The notes beneath the pieces were generated by a model. That model was not told where the DNA came from and made no database searches. It saw only the letters and a program-made list of their open reading frames with translations. This document shows positions 6,224 through 7,564 of a DNA stretch of 7,564 bases, piece by piece (the stretch's first letter is position 1; each line of letters opens with the position of its first letter). The translations under genes were made by a program, and so were the position numbers. Source of the DNA: an uncultured Flavobacteriales bacterium (GTDB lineage: Bacteria > Bacteroidota > Bacteroidia > Flavobacteriales_D > Sanyastnellaceae); contig CALACF010000431.1 of the NCBI GenBank assembly GCA_937890245.1, forward strand, positions 1 to 7,564, read 5' to 3'.

Positions 6224-6253
6224 CGAGCTATCCCGCTCGTCTTACGTACGTAA
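6224..6253 (+). other. Inverted repeats in the atpD leader
   Basis: CGAGC (6224-6228) and GCTCG (6235-6239) can form a small 5-bp hairpin with a 6-nt loop, extendable by one G-U pair. Immediately after it is the perfect 12-bp palindrome TTACGTACGTAA at 6242-6253, ending 11 nt before the atpD ATG. Both lie in the predicted 5' leader. They may be an operator or a translational control element, or chance. Confidence 0.35.
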
Positions 6254-6264
6254 TACAAAAGAGA

Positions 6265-7564
6265 ATGAGCCAAAATACCGGTTCCATTGCCCAAGTCATC
6301 GGCCCAGTTGTCGATGTGAGCTTCCCAGAAGGCGCAGCCTTGCCTAGAATCCTTGAAGCCCTTTCGGTTTCTCGAGAAGGTTCGGACTTGATCCTCGAAT
6401 GCCAAAAGCACATCGGAGAGGACACCATTCGCGCCATTGCCATGGACGGAACGGAAGGTCTTCGCCGCGGAATGGAGGTTAAATCGCTCGGAAGCGGCAT
6501 CACCATGCCGACAGGTGAGGGTGTGAAAGGTCGTCTGTTCAATGTTGTTGGCGAGGCCATCGACGGAATTGGCCCAGTGAAATCTGACGGTCCCCGTGAG
6601 ATTCACCAAGCCGCTCCAAAATTCGACGAGCTGAGTACTTCGACTGAGATTCTCTATACGGGCATCAAGGTGATCGACCTGATTGAGCCCTACTCAAAGG
6701 GTGGTAAGATCGGTCTGTTCGGCGGTGCAGGTGTTGGCAAGACGGTTCTCATTATGGAGCTGATCAACAACATCGCCAAAGGACACGACGGACTGTCAGT
6801 GTTTGCCGGTGTGGGTGAGCGTACACGTGAGGGCAATGACTTGCTCCGCGAGATGATCGAGTCAGGCGTTATCAACTACGGTGAGGCGTTTGAGAAGAGC
6901 ATGGAAGAAGGTGGCTGGGACTTGTCTAAAGTGGACACGGAAAAGCTCGAGACTTCACAGGCTACGTTGGTCTTTGGTCAGATGAACGAGCCTCCGGGAG
7001 CCCGCGCGCGGGTTGCCCTTTCAGGCCTTTCGATGGCCGAGTACTTCCGCGATGGCGGCGAGGAGGGCACGGGAAAAGACATCCTGTTCTTTATCGACAA
7101 TATTTTCCGCTTCACGCAGGCGGGTTCTGAGGTGTCAGCCCTGTTGGGCCGAATGCCTTCAGCTGTGGGTTACCAGCCAACATTGGCTACGGAGATGGGC
7201 GCCATGCAGGAGCGCATCACCTCGACCAAGAAAGGATCGATCACTTCAGTGCAGGCGGTTTACGTCCCAGCTGATGACTTGACTGACCCGGCACCGGCTA
7301 CAACGTTTGCTCACCTCGATGCCACCACGGTGTTGTCGCGGAAAATTGCATCGCTCGGTATTTACCCCGCTGTAGACCCACTCGATTCAACTTCTAGGAT
7401 TTTGACTCCTGAGATTGTAGGAGAGGAACATTACAACACGGCGGAGCGCGTGAAGGAAACTTTGCAGCGCTACGTTGAGCTGCAGGATATCATTGCCATC
7501 TTGGGAATGGACGAGCTCAGCGAGGAGGACAAGCAGACGGTGCACCGCGCACGTCGTGTCCAGC
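6265..7564 (+). CDS. atpD: F1 ATP synthase subunit beta, 3' end cut by window edge
   Basis: Starts at ATG 6265 after an A-rich stretch (ACAAAAGAGA), the usual initiation context in Bacteroidota, and runs 433 full codons to the right edge; roughly the last 70 residues of a protein of about 500 aa are missing. The P-loop is GGAGVGKT (153-160). AGVGERTREGND (181-192) carries the catalytic glutamate (Glu185). NEPPGAR, FFIDNIFRFTQAGSEVSALL (starting about 275) and DELSEED (416-422) are all present. The beta subunit holds the catalytic ADP-phosphorylation sites of the membrane-bound F1Fo complex. Between VI (203) and LVFGQ (235) there are 31 residues where E. coli has about 4. To my knowledge atpD (with atpC) is often separated from the other atp genes in this phylum, which fits the private promoter here; atpC would be expected just beyond the edge. 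Confidence 0.98.
   Translation, partial: MSQNTGSIAQVIGPVVDVSFPEGAALPRILEALSVSREGSDLILECQKHIGEDTIRAIAMDGTEGLRRGMEVKSLGSGITMPTGEGVKGRLFNVVGEAIDGIGPVKSDGPREIHQAAPKFDELSTSTEILYTGIKVIDLIEPYSKGGKIGLFGGAGVGKTVLIMELINNIAKGHDGLSVFAGVGERTREGNDLLREMIESGVINYGEAFEKSMEEGGWDLSKVDTEKLETSQATLVFGQMNEPPGARARVALSGLSMAEYFRDGGEEGTGKDILFFIDNIFRFTQAGSEVSALLGRMPSAVGYQPTLATEMGAMQERITSTKKGSITSVQAVYVPADDLTDPAPATTFAHLDATTVLSRKIASLGIYPAVDPLDSTSRILTPEIVGEEHYNTAERVKETLQRYVELQDIIAILGMDELSEEDKQTVHRARRVQ

Overview
The window comes from a Bacteroidota genome, most likely Flavobacteriales-like. It carries the C-terminal part of the type IX secretion translocon SprA, it shows TA-n(n)-TTTG promoter motifs instead of Shine-Dalgarno sites, and its AtpD has the enlarged loop I associate with this phylum. 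The base composition looks GC-richer than most flavobacteria. I cannot name a genus from this sequence. There are seven protein genes, packed tightly, and no RNA gene, insertion sequence or CRISPR array was seen.

Left block, + strand (1-3918): sprA, open at the left edge, is followed by gcvH (glycine cleavage H protein), a VanZ-like small membrane protein and a TonB energy transducer. The gaps are 64, 9 and 15 nt, so gcvH-vanZ-tonB probably form one operon. The order sprA-gcvH-vanZ-tonB is, to my knowledge, recurrent in Bacteroidota. A strong intrinsic terminator follows tonB.

Middle block, - strand (6091-3925): a ribF gene (riboflavin kinase/FAD synthetase) runs in frame, without a stop codon, through a signal-peptide-like segment into a six-unit leucine-rich-repeat (LRR) protein. 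A NadR/Ttd14-type P-loop kinase overlaps its end by 14 nt. The two units make a small operon converging on tonB. The tonB terminator hairpin lies inside the last codons of the kinase gene.

Right block, + strand (6183-7564): a clear Bacteroidota promoter, a roughly 48-nt leader with small inverted repeats, and atpD (F1 ATP synthase beta), cut by the right edge.

Most of this is conserved housekeeping. Three things deserve a second look. The first is the RibF-LRR fusion with an internal export signal. The second is the repeated placement of a TAnTTTG motif exactly 12-13 nt before the start codons of gcvH, tonB and ribF, which suggests leaderless mRNAs. The third is the terminator embedded in a convergent coding sequence. 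I did not find convincing evidence of a wholly new system.
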